Below, piece by piece: positions 54,492-63,274 of a stretch of 64,000 nucleotides of DNA (positions within the stretch are counted from its first letter, which is position 1; the number at the start of each line of letters is the position of its first letter). Source of the stretch: DASXVX01 sp036504075. GTDB taxonomy: Bacteria > Bacillota > Sulfobacillia > Symbiobacteriales > Symbiobacteriaceae. The translations under genes and the position numbers were made by a program. Location: NCBI GenBank assembly GCA_036504075.1, contig DASXVX010000010.1:41860-105859 (forward strand), written 5' to 3'. The notes beneath the pieces are model-generated. The model made no database searches. It was given only the letters and a program-made list of their open reading frames with translations, and had not been told where the DNA came from.

Positions 54492-56501
54492 ATGGCCGTA
54501 GGCCGCAATGATCCCTGTCCATGTGGCAGTGGGAAGAAGTACAAGCTCTGTTGCTTGCGTCAGAACGAGGTCAGATCGCTGGATGCAGCACGGGAGGAGC
54601 GGGCCTATCACCAGTTGTTGGACAAGCTCGCTGATCATCTCACCAGTGACGTTGTCGAGGAGGAGGTCGAGACGGCTCTGGAGAGCTTTTTCAGCGGCCT
54701 GCCGGACGACGATTCGGAGTTGGAGCAGGACGAACTGGAAATGGCCCAGGACTGGGTGGCCTTCGGACACCGCTTTCCCCCGGACGGCGCAACGCTGTGT
54801 GAACGGTTTGCCGCCAGTACCGGGGACATGACCGAACTAGAGCGGGGCCTGATCGCCGGTTGGGCCGGCGCCGCGCCGGGCTTCTTCCGGGTGCGCGCGG
54901 TGGAACTCCGGGAACTGGCCCTGGTCCGGCTCCCCGATGAGAAGCGCTTTACCGTACTGGCCTCCGGAACCGGGTTACAGGAAGGAGACCTGGTGAGTGC
55001 CTGGCTGCTGCCCCTGCCGCTCGGTTTTCGGTTCGGCTACTACCGGGAGGTCCTGCCCCCGGGGCTAGACACCGCCCTATCCCATCTGCTGAACGTGGAG
55101 CTGACGTTCCTGCGCCGCCAGCAGCCTGACTCCGACTGGGGCGACCTGTACCGGCAATGTTGGCCCCGGTTGGTTGATTGCATCACCCTGGCTGTGGCAC
55201 ATGGGCCAGCTGTCATGCGGATTCAGCCGCCCCACGGTCCGGCGGCAGGGACATCCGGGGCGGGACCATCCGGCAGCGATCTCCGCTGGGGAATGGTGGC
55301 ACAAATCCTGGAGCGGGAGCTGGCGGCCGCGGACGAGCCGCCCGGTGCCGTGCAGGGCGCCCTCCGCCTGTGGGGGGATGCCGCCGCTGCGTTGCAGCCC
55401 CGGATCGTGAAGCCCGGGACGTGGGTTGCCGCAGTGATCCACATCTATCAGAACGCGGTGTTGGGTGGGGGTGTGACCCAGGCGGAGGCGGCCAGTCACA
55501 TGGGCGTTTCCCCCGGGAGCGTCGGGCAGCGGGCACGGGAGATTGCGGCCGCGCTCAACCCGGAGTACCTGGACCCCCGTTATGTCGGTCTGCTGGACCC
55601 GTTTGTCCGGATGATGTGGCGCCTGGCCTGCCTGAACGCGTGCGCGGGGGGCGAAGAGAGCCCGTCCGGTACGCTGTCACCGGATGTGGGCCGGATGCTG
55701 GCCCGGACCCAGCGGCTCCTCGAACAAAATCTTCGGCCTGACGCCGGCGGGGAAGACGACGGCCCGGTGGCCCGTGCCGAGGAGCTGATCGACGAGGCCT
55801 GGGAGGCGTCCGGTGTCAAGCGAATCCGGCTGGCGAAGCAGGCCCTGGCGCTCTGGCCCGACGGTGCCGATGCGTACGTGATTCTGGCGGGAGGGGCGAA
55901 GGACCGTGGAGACCTGCAAGAGGCCTGCCGGCTCTATGCGGAAGGCGTGCGGGCTGGGGAGCGTCTGCTCGGCCGGGAGTTCTTTGCTGAAGCGGCAGGC
56001 CATTTCTGGGGGCTGATCGAAACCCGCCCGTACATGCGGGCCCGGTCCGGCCTGGCCGGCTGCCTCTGGCAACTTGGCGACCGGGAGGCCGCCATCGCCC
56101 ACTACCAGGAGCTGCTGCGCCTCAACCCCGGCGACAACCAGGGGCTCCGGTACCTGCTGGCCGCGTGCCTGCTGGAGATGGGAGACGACGCCCGGCTGGG
56201 CGCGCATCTGGCGCAGCACGAGGACGACGGCACGGCAGCGATCCTGTTCACCCGGACGCTGTGGCAGTTCCGCCGGAGCGGCCCGGACCAGGAAGCCGGT
56301 GCCCTGCTCGTCGAGGCGCTCAAGGAGAATCCGCACGTGCCGGCCTACCTGCTTGGCGAGAAGCGGCTGCCGCCGGAACCGCCCATGTACATCGGGTGGG
56401 GGGACGAACCGGAGGCGGTCGCTTACGCCTTTGACTTTCTGGCCGGATGGCGGCAGACTCCCGGAGCGCTGGAGTGGCTCCGCAGTCGGGCGGGTCAGTA
56501 G
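54492..56501 (+). CDS. SEC-C metal-binding plus TPR protein
   Basis: This encodes 669 residues. The N-terminus is a SEC-C zinc motif, RNDPCPCGSGKKYKLCCLRQ (as at the SecA C-terminus). Residues 80-300 have no named domain. Residues 320-400 include a likely helix-turn-helix (VTQAEAASHMGVSPGSVGQR). The C-terminal third has TPR pairs such as KQALALWPDGADAYVILAGG and AAIAHYQELLRLNPGDNQGL. Likely a cytoplasmic adaptor or ribosome-associated factor. The ATG at 54492 follows AAAGGAG; the SEC-C motif starts four codons later, confirming the start. Confidence 0.85.
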   Translation: MAVGRNDPCPCGSGKKYKLCCLRQNEVRSLDAAREERAYHQLLDKLADHLTSDVVEEEVETALESFFSGLPDDDSELEQDELEMAQDWVAFGHRFPPDGATLCERFAASTGDMTELERGLIAGWAGAAPGFFRVRAVELRELALVRLPDEKRFTVLASGTGLQEGDLVSAWLLPLPLGFRFGYYREVLPPGLDTALSHLLNVELTFLRRQQPDSDWGDLYRQCWPRLVDCITLAVAHGPAVMRIQPPHGPAAGTSGAGPSGSDLRWGMVAQILERELAAADEPPGAVQGALRLWGDAAAALQPRIVKPGTWVAAVIHIYQNAVLGGGVTQAEAASHMGVSPGSVGQRAREIAAALNPEYLDPRYVGLLDPFVRMMWRLACLNACAGGEESPSGTLSPDVGRMLARTQRLLEQNLRPDAGGEDDGPVARAEELIDEAWEASGVKRIRLAKQALALWPDGADAYVILAGGAKDRGDLQEACRLYAEGVRAGERLLGREFFAEAAGHFWGLIETRPYMRARSGLAGCLWQLGDREAAIAHYQELLRLNPGDNQGLRYLLAACLLEMGDDARLGAHLAQHEDDGTAAILFTRTLWQFRRSGPDQEAGALLVEALKENPHVPAYLLGEKRLPPEPPMYIGWGDEPEAVAYAFDFLAGWRQTPGALEWLRSRAGQ

Positions 56502-56526
56502 CAACGCCCAACCATTGCGGAGAAAC

Positions 56527-56555
56527 ACCGGTTCGATCCTGCGGCCGCGCACACA
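56527..56555 (+). repeat. Degenerate tRNA-Val 3'-end scar G
   Basis: ACCGGTTCGATCCTGCGGCC followed by GCGCACACA keeps the TTCGATCC T-loop and GCGCAC end of tRNA-Val with several substitutions. It is followed at once by a terminator, as in the clearer scars. Confidence 0.5.
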
Positions 56556-56556
56556 C

Positions 56557-56585
56557 GAAAACCCGCTCCAAGAGCGGGTTTTCGG
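56557..56585 (+). terminator. Terminator after scar G
   Basis: GAAAACCCGCT pairs with AGCGGGTTTTC across a 5-base loop. The sequence differs from hairpin types I and II. Confidence 0.8.
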
Positions 56586-56922
56586 CATTGCCAGGGTTGG
56601 TTTACCCGCCCACGACCTCGCCGCCACTTCCTCCGGCTGGGCGGGCCGCTTCATGGTTTTCGTGAGCACCCGACCATGACGACGCGCCCTCCATGAACAT
56701 TGACACCCGTAGGGGTAGATGTTATGAAATAGTCTATTGACGCGGCGTCGGATCAAGAGTACTATTCAGCGTGAAACGGGTACCCGGTATGGGTATCGAC
56801 GGGCCCGGATGACCCGGGACGAGGTCCTGGGCGGCGGAGGGGCCTGGGTGAGTGTTCTCTTTTTCTCATGTGGGCGGGAACGCCCGGTCGCGAAACGTTG
56901 GTACATAGAGGAGCGGAAGCAG

Positions 56923-58374
56923 ATGATCAGGCGAATCGATTACAAATACGTTGTCGGTGCCGTTTTTGTTGTGGGACTCTTCGTTGACCTCTTGGATATG
57001 ACGATTATGAACGTCGCACTGCCCACACTGGCAAAGAGCTTCGCTTCGACGACGAGCGTTGAATGGGTTGTGATTGGCTATCTGATCAGCCTGGCTGTCT
57101 TCATTCCGGTCAGCGGTTGGGCGGGTGACCGTTTCGGGACCAAGCGGATGTTTACCCTGGCGCTTGTGATTTTCTCAGCGGGTTCGCTGCTGGGCGGCTT
57201 TGCCTGGAACATGGAGTCCCTGGTGGCATTTCGTGTTCTGCAGGGGATCGGCGGTGGCATGCTGACACCGGTCGGTACCGCCATGCTCTTTCGGGCCTTT
57301 CCGCCCGAAGAGCGGGCGAATGCATCCGCCCTGCTGGCGATTCCCACAATCGTGGCTCCGGCGCTCGGCCCGGTCGTCGGGGGGTACCTGGTCCAGTACC
57401 TGAGCTGGCGTTGGATTTTCTTCATGAACGTTCCGATCGGGGCTTTCGGCCTGCTGATTTCGATCCTGTTTCTGCGTGAAGAGCGGCAGGCAAACCCCGG
57501 ACGTCTGGACATCCCTGGGTTCGTGCTGTCGGCGTCTGGACTTGCGTCAGTCGTCTATGCGCTGGCCGAGGCCGGCTCACGCGGCTTTGGTGACCTGCGC
57601 GTCATTCTCTTCGGGCTGGCCGGTATCGTGCTACTGGTCATGCTCACGCACGTCGAGCTGCACACGGACCAGCCCATGATCAACTTGCGGCTGTTTAAAC
57701 ACCAGTCGTTCACCGGGGCAAATCTCTTTCAGCTCCTGGGCTATTCGGGCTTTGCCGGCGCCCTCTACCTGCTGCCGTTGCTGCTGCAGTTCGAGAAGGG
57801 GGTCACACCGCTCCAGTCGGGTCTCGCCACTTTCCCGCAGGCTCTGGGCGTGATTCTGATGGTGCGGCCGGCCGCACGCCTTTACAAGCGCATGGGGTCA
57901 CTTCGCATGATCGTGACGGGTATGGCCGGCATCACGGCCACAACGGTGGCGTTCCTCTGGGTGGATGCCACAACCAGCCTCTGGTGGGTCGCCTTGATCA
58001 TGTTTCTGCGGGGGTTGCCCTGGGCGTTCATCTTCGTCTCGCTGCAGACCACGGCGTTTACGTCCATCCGCCCCGAAGATACAGGCCGGGCCAGTGCCAT
58101 CTTCAACTCCTTGCGCCAGGTCGCGGCGAGTTTTGGCGTGGCGCTGCTCGCAACGGTGCTGACGAGTCAGCTTGCGCAACGCGGCGCGCGACTAGGTGAC
58201 CCGTTGACGCAGGCTGGGGCTGTCGCGGCATTCCATGATGCGTTTCTGGTGGCAACGCTGCTGGGAGTGGCGGCAATTCTGGTGGTCACGCTGCTCATCG
58301 ATGACTGCGCCGCCGCCGCCACGACGCGCCCGAACGCCGCTGCCGGCAGCGGCAGGCCTGTGAGCCAGCCCTGA
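56923..58374 (+). CDS. DHA2-family multidrug efflux transporter (14-TMS MFS)
   Basis: This encodes 483 residues with about 14 membrane helices. FVDLLDMTIMNVALPTLAKS (helix 1), GWAGDRFGTKRMFTLALVIF (motif A) and ALGPVVGGYLVQYLSWRWIF (motif C, GPxxGG, a mark of H+ antiporters) identify the EmrB/QacA-type DHA2 family. It exports hydrophobic compounds with proton exchange. The ATG at 56923 after GAGGAGCGGAAG is preferred over the upstream ORF extension. Upstream 56690-56920 should contain the promoter; no regulator is adjacent. Confidence 0.9.
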   Translation: MIRRIDYKYVVGAVFVVGLFVDLLDMTIMNVALPTLAKSFASTTSVEWVVIGYLISLAVFIPVSGWAGDRFGTKRMFTLALVIFSAGSLLGGFAWNMESLVAFRVLQGIGGGMLTPVGTAMLFRAFPPEERANASALLAIPTIVAPALGPVVGGYLVQYLSWRWIFFMNVPIGAFGLLISILFLREERQANPGRLDIPGFVLSASGLASVVYALAEAGSRGFGDLRVILFGLAGIVLLVMLTHVELHTDQPMINLRLFKHQSFTGANLFQLLGYSGFAGALYLLPLLLQFEKGVTPLQSGLATFPQALGVILMVRPAARLYKRMGSLRMIVTGMAGITATTVAFLWVDATTSLWWVALIMFLRGLPWAFIFVSLQTTAFTSIRPEDTGRASAIFNSLRQVAASFGVALLATVLTSQLAQRGARLGDPLTQAGAVAAFHDAFLVATLLGVAAILVVTLLIDDCAAAATTRPNAAAGSGRPVSQP

Positions 58375-58380
58375 AAGTCT

Positions 58381-58410
58381 GCGGCCCCTGCCTACTCGGG
58401 CAGGGGCCGC
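58381..58410 (+). terminator. Terminator of the DHA2 transporter gene
   Basis: Perfect 12-bp stem GCGGCCCCTGCC with its complement and a 6-base loop, then AAAATC. A second hairpin follows within 10 bases. Confidence 0.75.
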
Positions 58411-58419
58411 AAAATCAAA

Positions 58420-58465
58420 CGCCAGAAGCGGCAGGCCGAAAGGGCTTGCCGCTTCCGGCGTTTTG
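58420..58465. terminator. Type I terminator hairpin without tRNA scar
   Basis: CGCCAGAAGCGGCAGGCC pairs with GGCTTGCCGCTTCCGGCG and is followed by TTTTG. It is the same family as the hairpins at 4.6, 17.0 and 37.2 kb, but no tRNA-Val tail precedes it. It can also terminate the minus-strand gene at 58486. Confidence 0.75.
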
Positions 58466-58485
58466 CCTATGTTTGTGAGGTAACA

Positions 58486-59340
58486 TCAAGCCAGGTCCCA
58501 GAACTCTCCTTGACGGACTTCGATGCGCTTGAGATGCCCCTCGTTCGCAGCCGCAGTCAGATCGGCTCTCAGGTCATTGGCCTTCGTTCCGGTGACTTCC
58601 GCCAGTTCCCGTGTCGTCAGGGGACCGTAGGTGGCCAGCAACTGCGGTACCGGACGGGGGCTCGCTTGCTCCAGCCCCGGCACAACCCGGTTCAATACCT
58701 GAACGTACGTCTGATATGAACGATGACCTCCGACCAGGATTCCTTCCGGCTCCTCCGGGGACGCTTCCGAAGCGGACACGCGGCGGAACAGGAGGGTCGG
58801 GAAACCGGTTGCGCCGTACTCACGGCCGAGTTTCAGGTCGGCAGAGAACGCCTGCCGCGTCTCATCTCGGTCCATGTCCACGGTCAGGCGGCTGACGTCT
58901 AATCCAGCGACCGTCTCGGCGAGGCGAAGCTGTACCTCGCGCACGGACACGTTCAGCCGTTCCGTCAGTGCGGCACGCCGCAGGCGCCGGAGGTATTTGT
59001 CTCCGACCTTGGTCCCCTGAAGTTCGGCGGCCTTCACGGCGATACAGGCCGGCCACGTGGACCAGTGGGGGTCCGTAATGTCTTCCATCAGCCGCTCGTC
59101 GATGGGCTGTCCGGAGCGTTCGCTGACCATCCGCCAGTGAGGGGCGACCTGGGCCGTCCCGCGGATATCGTTGCTGGCATCGTAAAATTTGGTCATGTCT
59201 TCCACGAGCCCGCCCATGACATACTTGACCTGCAACTGGTCACGGTAGACCTCACGCAGTCGGAACAGGGGCGCTTCGGTGGCCCAACACCAGGAGCAGA
59301 AGGGATCCGTAAAGTACAAGATCTCGATTTTCGCCGTCAT
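58486..59340 (-). CDS. DsbA/FrnE-family oxidoreductase with C-terminal winged helix
   Basis: This encodes 284 residues. The N-terminus has the thioredoxin-fold active site in YFTDPFCSWCWATEAPLF (CSWC), followed by the FrnE-type helical insert; cis-Pro is in GATGFPTLLF. Residues about 225-284 form a small winged helix (LATYGPLTTRELAEVTGTKA, NEGHLKRIEVRQGEFW), unusual in this family. No signal peptide, so it acts in the cytoplasm, probably on thiols or as an isomerase-like or adaptor protein. It is followed upstream by the divergent-looking regulator gene on the same strand, 55 bases away. Confidence 0.82.
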   Translation of the reverse strand: MTAKIEILYFTDPFCSWCWATEAPLFRLREVYRDQLQVKYVMGGLVEDMTKFYDASNDIRGTAQVAPHWRMVSERSGQPIDERLMEDITDPHWSTWPACIAVKAAELQGTKVGDKYLRRLRRAALTERLNVSVREVQLRLAETVAGLDVSRLTVDMDRDETRQAFSADLKLGREYGATGFPTLLFRRVSASEASPEEPEGILVGGHRSYQTYVQVLNRVVPGLEQASPRPVPQLLATYGPLTTRELAEVTGTKANDLRADLTAAANEGHLKRIEVRQGEFWDLA

Positions 59341-59395
59341 GAATTTGTCCTCCTAATGTAAGGGCTCAGTTACGACTGTGAGGGCTCCGATACGA

Positions 59396-60487
59396 CTAGT
59401 CGGAGCACTTTCCCGTTTCCAGGTCGCACACAGGCCCCGCCTCGTTGTCGTCCCACTTGACAACGCGCTTCGGCAGGGTCTGCGGAGTTTTCTCGTTCCC
59501 GGCGGCGGGTTTCGCCGAGATCACCCCGACCATGATCTTTGCTTCATCGGTCATGGGTAGTTCCTCCCGATCGGTCATGTCAAAACCGGACTCTGCCAAC
59601 CACTGGGCGACGAGGTATGCTTCACCGGCTGACACCGTGGTTACCACGACGCGGCCTCCCGCCGACAGCCAGCCGGACAGGCGCCCGAAGACCAGACGCC
59701 ACCGCTCGGGTTGGGCCAGCAGATCCGGACGCCGGATCAGAATCATGCCGAACCGCCCTCGCCAGTCGTCCGGCAGTTCGGCCGCATCGGCACAGACGAA
59801 GGTGGCATTGGGCAGTCGCCGCCCCGCCGCCCGGATAGACACCTCGTCCTGGTCGACTCCGGTAAGGCCAACCCCGGCGGCTAACAAGGCCTCGCCTTCA
59901 AGACACTCCGAACACCCCAGATCCAGCACTTGCACGGGACGCTCTGGGGGAATGCGGGCGATCAGGTGGGCAAAGCGCTCGGAGCCGGCAACCCGCCCTT
60001 CCGATGCGAGGACAGCAGCCGGCGACTGCTCCCGGATCAGCTCTTCCGCATGCAACCCCAGCCGCCTGAGCAGATCCACGAGGGTAGCGCGCTGGTCGCT
60101 GCCAAGAATTGATACGGCCCGTTCCATTGCCGCCTGGTGATCAACAAGCGCCCGTTCGATCAGTTCACGCCCCTTTGGGGTCAAGTGAACCGTTTTGACG
60201 CGCTTGTCGTCGGGGGCGGGACGGCGTTCGAGCAGCCCGTCTTTCTCCAGGCGGTCGATCCCCAGCGAGATCGATCCGCTGGTGAGCATGACCTTTTGGC
60301 CGAGCGTATTCACCGGCAAGGGCCCTTTGCTGTGGAGGACCTCAAGTATGGCGAAGTCCGTAATGCCGAGGCCGAAGCTAGCAATTTGGTGCAGCGCATG
60401 TGCCTGAAGTGACCGTTGCGCTTTCCAGAGCACCATCCAGACATGAACACCCGGTACCAAAGGAGCATCCTGTTCGTTTGCAGCCAT
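59396..60487 (-). CDS. MarR-family regulator fused to a SAM-dependent methyltransferase-like domain
   Basis: This encodes 363 residues. Residues about 20-135 are a MarR winged helix (FGLGITDFAILEVLHSKGPL, KVMLTSGSISLGIDRLEKDG, wing DDKRVKTVHLTPKG). Residues 165-325 fit a class I SAM methyltransferase (VQVLDLGCSECLEGEALLAA, TGVDQDEVSIRAAG, ATFVCADAAELPDD), with GCSEC in place of the usual GCGxG. The tail ends GPVCDLETGKCSD, placing Cys354 and Cys361 near the C-terminus as a possible thiol switch. The ATG at 60487 follows GGTGGAG. It probably represses its own promoter and the plus-strand promoter described next. Confidence 0.82.
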   Translation of the reverse strand: MAANEQDAPLVPGVHVWMVLWKAQRSLQAHALHQIASFGLGITDFAILEVLHSKGPLPVNTLGQKVMLTSGSISLGIDRLEKDGLLERRPAPDDKRVKTVHLTPKGRELIERALVDHQAAMERAVSILGSDQRATLVDLLRRLGLHAEELIREQSPAAVLASEGRVAGSERFAHLIARIPPERPVQVLDLGCSECLEGEALLAAGVGLTGVDQDEVSIRAAGRRLPNATFVCADAAELPDDWRGRFGMILIRRPDLLAQPERWRLVFGRLSGWLSAGGRVVVTTVSAGEAYLVAQWLAESGFDMTDREELPMTDEAKIMVGVISAKPAAGNEKTPQTLPKRVVKWDDNEAGPVCDLETGKCSD

Positions 60488-60518
60488 GGTTTTCATCTCC
60501 ACCCGGCAGTGTTAAAAG

Positions 60519-60576
60519 CTTGGCATCAAGATAAATATCTTGGCACAAAGATACGCGATAAAGAGATCGCTGTCAA
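60519..60576 (-). promoter_or_regulatory. Promoter and operator of the MarR-methyltransferase gene
   Basis: Read on the minus strand: TTGACA, 17 bases, TATCTT, then an inverted-repeat operator in which TATCTTTGTGCCAAG and CTTGATGCCAAG flank a central ATATTTAT. The -10 lies inside the operator, so binding would block RNA polymerase. Nearly the same arrangement occurs on the plus strand 110 bases away. Confidence 0.75.
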
Positions 60577-60666
60577 GAACTTGCCCTGAGTTCTTGCCCG
60601 CGATTCCCGCCCCTGTGCACTGCGCACGCCAGGGGCTTTTGGCGTTCGCAGTCTTCAATTCCCCTC

Positions 60667-60727
60667 TTGACAAATGCCTTGCCGAAAAGTATCTTTGCAC
60701 CAAGGTGTTTGTCTTGATGCAAAGATA
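60667..60727 (+). promoter_or_regulatory. Plus-strand promoter with matching MarR-type operator
   Basis: TTGACA, exactly 17 bases, TATCTT. The -10 begins a near-perfect palindrome, TATCTTTGCACCAAG, 8 bases, CTTGATGCAAAGATA. It faces the isochorismatase remnant at 60852 and matches the operator of the regulator's own promoter. Confidence 0.8.
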
Positions 60728-60851
60728 ACGGGGCCCAAGATTGGCGGTGATGACGGATTGACTGCAGATAACGAACTGCCTCGTTCAGCATCGGGTGTCC
60801 TTCAGGCGTATGCCCTTCACCACAGCTCCACCTTTAGCTGACATGTAATAG

Positions 60852-61349
60852 ACACCTCAAGTCTTCAATCTGCCGGTGGATCTGACGACAAGCGGGGGCG
60901 ACGGCCAGAACGGGCCCTTCATGGGTGAACTTCGAGCGATGTTCCCCAAGAACGAAGTGGTTGACCGGACCCTGATCAATGCATGGGACGACCCGAGTTT
61001 CGTGAACGCCGTAAAGAAGACCGGCCGCAAGAAGCTCCTGATGGCCGGGATCACGACCGACGTATACCTTACCTTCCCTGCCCTTCAGGCGGTTGCTGAG
61101 GGGTTTGATGTCTACGCCATCCTCGATGCGTCGGGAACCTGGAATTCGCTGATCGAGCAGGCGGCCATGATGCGGATGGCCCAGGCCGGCGTCAAGCTGA
61201 CCACATGGGTTGCGGTGTCGGCAGAACTGCAGCGGGACTGGGCCACTCCCACCGGACCTTCCCTGGGCCGGTTGTACTTTGACCGCCTTGCCCCTTACAG
61301 CTTCCTCTTGGAAAGCCACAATCGCCAGGCATGGTCGACTGACCTGTAG
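60852..61349 (+). pseudogene. Isochorismatase-family (YcaC-like) hydrolase, N-terminally truncated and lacking the catalytic Cys
   Basis: From a stop at 60849 the frame reads FNLPVDLTTSGGDGQNGPFM, AMFPKNEVVDRTLINAWDDP, GRKKLLMAGITTDVYLTFPA, then AILDASGTWNSLIEQAAMMR: the middle and end of YcaC-like proteins. The N-terminal strand with the catalytic Asp is missing, and the Cys expected in GITTDVC is Tyr. The frame lies 125 bases after the MarR-type operator, so an intact version of this gene was probably the regulated target. Non-functional as an isochorismatase. Confidence 0.75.
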
Positions 61350-61507
61350 CTACCCCCGCCAGGTCTCTGGAGATGGTAATTACCTGCCTTGACCAGCGAG
61401 ATGCATAAAACGGAAACCGACGGCGCTTCGCGATGAACATGGCATCCGTCACGCTCTGGTGGGGAGAGGCGCCGCCGTTTCCAGTAATACCTGTGGAGGT
61501 GCGAAAA

Positions 61508-61906
61508 GTGCCTAAGCTGACTGCGGACATGAAACAAATGATTGCAACCCAGCAGTGCTTCATCGCCACTGTCTCGCCGGATGGGATTCCAGACGTGGGT
61601 CCAAAAGGATCCACCCGGGTTCTTGATGACGAGACCTTGATGTACATCGAAACAACCGGTAGGCAGACGCACACCAACGTCCGGAATAACGGCAAGGTAG
61701 CGATTGCCGTGGTCAACCGGGAGATGCCTGATGGCTATCGCTTTGTGGGGCGGGCTACCGTGCATGAGAACGGCCCCATTTTCGAACAGGCTGTCCGGTT
61801 TACGACTGAGAATGGCCGCCCCGCCCCCAAGGCCGCAGTCACTGTCGCCGTGGAAGCCATTTATACTTTGAGGCCCGGCCCCACTGCCGGAACCCAGATT
61901 GCTTAG
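61508..61906 (+). CDS. Pyridoxamine-5'-phosphate-oxidase-like (PPOX) flavin-binding protein
   Basis: This encodes 132 residues, split-barrel PPOX fold: MIATQQCFIATVSPDGIPDV (first strands), GPKGSTRVLDDETLMYIETT, and RQTHTNVRNNGKVAIAVVN (cofactor loop). Small relatives bind FMN or F420 and reduce or sense redox compounds. The GTG at 61508 follows GGAGGTG; an upstream ATG at 61433 gives a non-homologous extension. Third plus-strand frame after the MarR-type operator; co-regulation is possible. Confidence 0.82.
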   Translation: MPKLTADMKQMIATQQCFIATVSPDGIPDVGPKGSTRVLDDETLMYIETTGRQTHTNVRNNGKVAIAVVNREMPDGYRFVGRATVHENGPIFEQAVRFTTENGRPAPKAAVTVAVEAIYTLRPGPTAGTQIA

Positions 61907-61987
61907 CTGGTCCCAAAACGCCCCGAATGAATTTCGGCTTGAGGCCGTCGCCGGAGGTGACAAACCCTGGCCGGTGCTACTGAACAG

Positions 61988-62692
61988 ATGCATCAGGTGC
62001 TTGGCTTCCTCGAGCGGGAAGCGGCGCCAGTGGGCGCCAACGCTCTGTGCTACTGGCTGCGTCAAGGCGGGAAGGAAATCAGCCCTGCCACCGTTGGTCG
62101 CTTACTCAGGGAGTTAGACGTCCAGAATCTCACCCAGCGCGTAGGCCAGCAGGGTAGAGTCCTGACTGAAAAGGGGCATGCCGTGTTAATCGCCCTGAGA
62201 CACGAGCGGGCCGTTGCATCCGCGTCTGATGGCCTGGTGCGGGCCTTGAAAACGGGGACCGCCTTGGAGTTTATTGACGTGCTGGTCGCCCGGCGTGGAC
62301 TGGAGCGTGAGATGGCCAGACTGGCGGCTGAGTTCGCCACCACCGGGGATATCGACACGCTGGACGAGCTGGCTGATCGGTACAACCGTGCCGACCAGAT
62401 GAGTGCTATGGCAGAGTCAGACTTCGCGTTTCACGTCCGACTTGCCGACGCGTCCCGGAACAAGATCATGCAGTCAGGCACCCATCTCATTCGTGCCCAG
62501 TCTGATTCATTCGCAATTCCAGCCTCGCTCTATCGCAACTTGAAGCCACTGATGGCTCCGCACCATCGAGAGATTGTAAAAGCGATCAAGGCCCGTGACC
62601 CTGGTCGGGCCGAGCGCTCCATGGTCGCTCACTTCGATGACGTGATCAATGCCGTGTCCCGCCATGCCCGGCAAGTAAATTTCGCACCATAA
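61988..62692 (+). CDS. Transcriptional regulator with NrpR/HTH_12-type winged helix and FCD domain
   Basis: This encodes 234 residues. The N-terminal 70 have the form of the NrpR N-terminal winged helix (LGFLEREAAPVGANALCYWL, ISPATVGRLLRELDVQNLTQ, VGQQGRVLTEKGHAV) rather than a GntR helix-turn-helix. Residues 85-225 are an FCD ligand domain of GntR regulators (DVLVARRGLEREMARLAAEF, DFAFHVRLADASRNKIM, VKAIKARDPGRAERSMVAHF), whose Asp/His residues usually hold a metal and a carboxylate. The combination is unusual. A CTG at 61967 after GGAGGTG is an alternative start. Confidence 0.78.
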   Translation: MHQVLGFLEREAAPVGANALCYWLRQGGKEISPATVGRLLRELDVQNLTQRVGQQGRVLTEKGHAVLIALRHERAVASASDGLVRALKTGTALEFIDVLVARRGLEREMARLAAEFATTGDIDTLDELADRYNRADQMSAMAESDFAFHVRLADASRNKIMQSGTHLIRAQSDSFAIPASLYRNLKPLMAPHHREIVKAIKARDPGRAERSMVAHFDDVINAVSRHARQVNFAP

Positions 62693-62710
62693 CGCTGAAG
62701 GGAGAGCACG

Positions 62711-63199
62711 ATGATGTCCAAAATTGGCCCGGCTCTTAGAGTCACACTACTGGCGAGCATCGCAATGGAGTTGTTCCTACGCCTGACTGACCTGATCTTC
62801 CACCACAACGTGAACCCAGCCTGGCAGAACGGAACCTCATTGGGCCTGGACCCCAATGCACTCACGACGCTCGTTCCCGGGTACCTGATGATATTTGCCG
62901 GCGGTTTCGCGTTTGTCTTCCTGTATCAGCGGTTCATGCCTGTCAAGAACGCCTGGACCGGCATCCTCTATATGTTCATTCTCGGGCAGGTCTTGATCGG
63001 TGGCCTTATTCTGATGCCCCTGACCGGACTAACTCACCCGCTGGTGAGGGCGGGTGTTCTGCCGGCACCGGGGCTGCTCGGACTGAACTACGGCGCGAAA
63101 GCATTCCTTTTCAACGCTCTTGCCCATGGCGTGTTTGGTGCTGTGCTCGGCTTGCTCTCCAGAGCGGAACCCCACAGAGTGAACCGGCTTGCTGCGTGA
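62711..63199 (+). CDS. Four-helix membrane protein of unknown function
   Basis: This encodes 162 residues with four hydrophobic segments (VTLLASIAMELFLRLTDLIF, YLMIFAGGFAFVFLYQRFM, GILYMFILGQVLIGGLILM, KAFLFNALAHGVFGAVLGLL). No signal peptide. It starts 19 bases after the FCD regulator gene and follows a GGGAGAGC site, so the two are likely co-transcribed. Similar small proteins of Firmicutes are unassigned. Confidence 0.75.
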   Translation: MMSKIGPALRVTLLASIAMELFLRLTDLIFHHNVNPAWQNGTSLGLDPNALTTLVPGYLMIFAGGFAFVFLYQRFMPVKNAWTGILYMFILGQVLIGGLILMPLTGLTHPLVRAGVLPAPGLLGLNYGAKAFLFNALAHGVFGAVLGLLSRAEPHRVNRLAA

Positions 63200-63274
63200 A
63201 GACAGGCATATGGGGGCGCCCCGCAGGCTCTGGGGGATTTGAAAGTGTCCGGAGCAGCCTTCGGAGAACATGGC

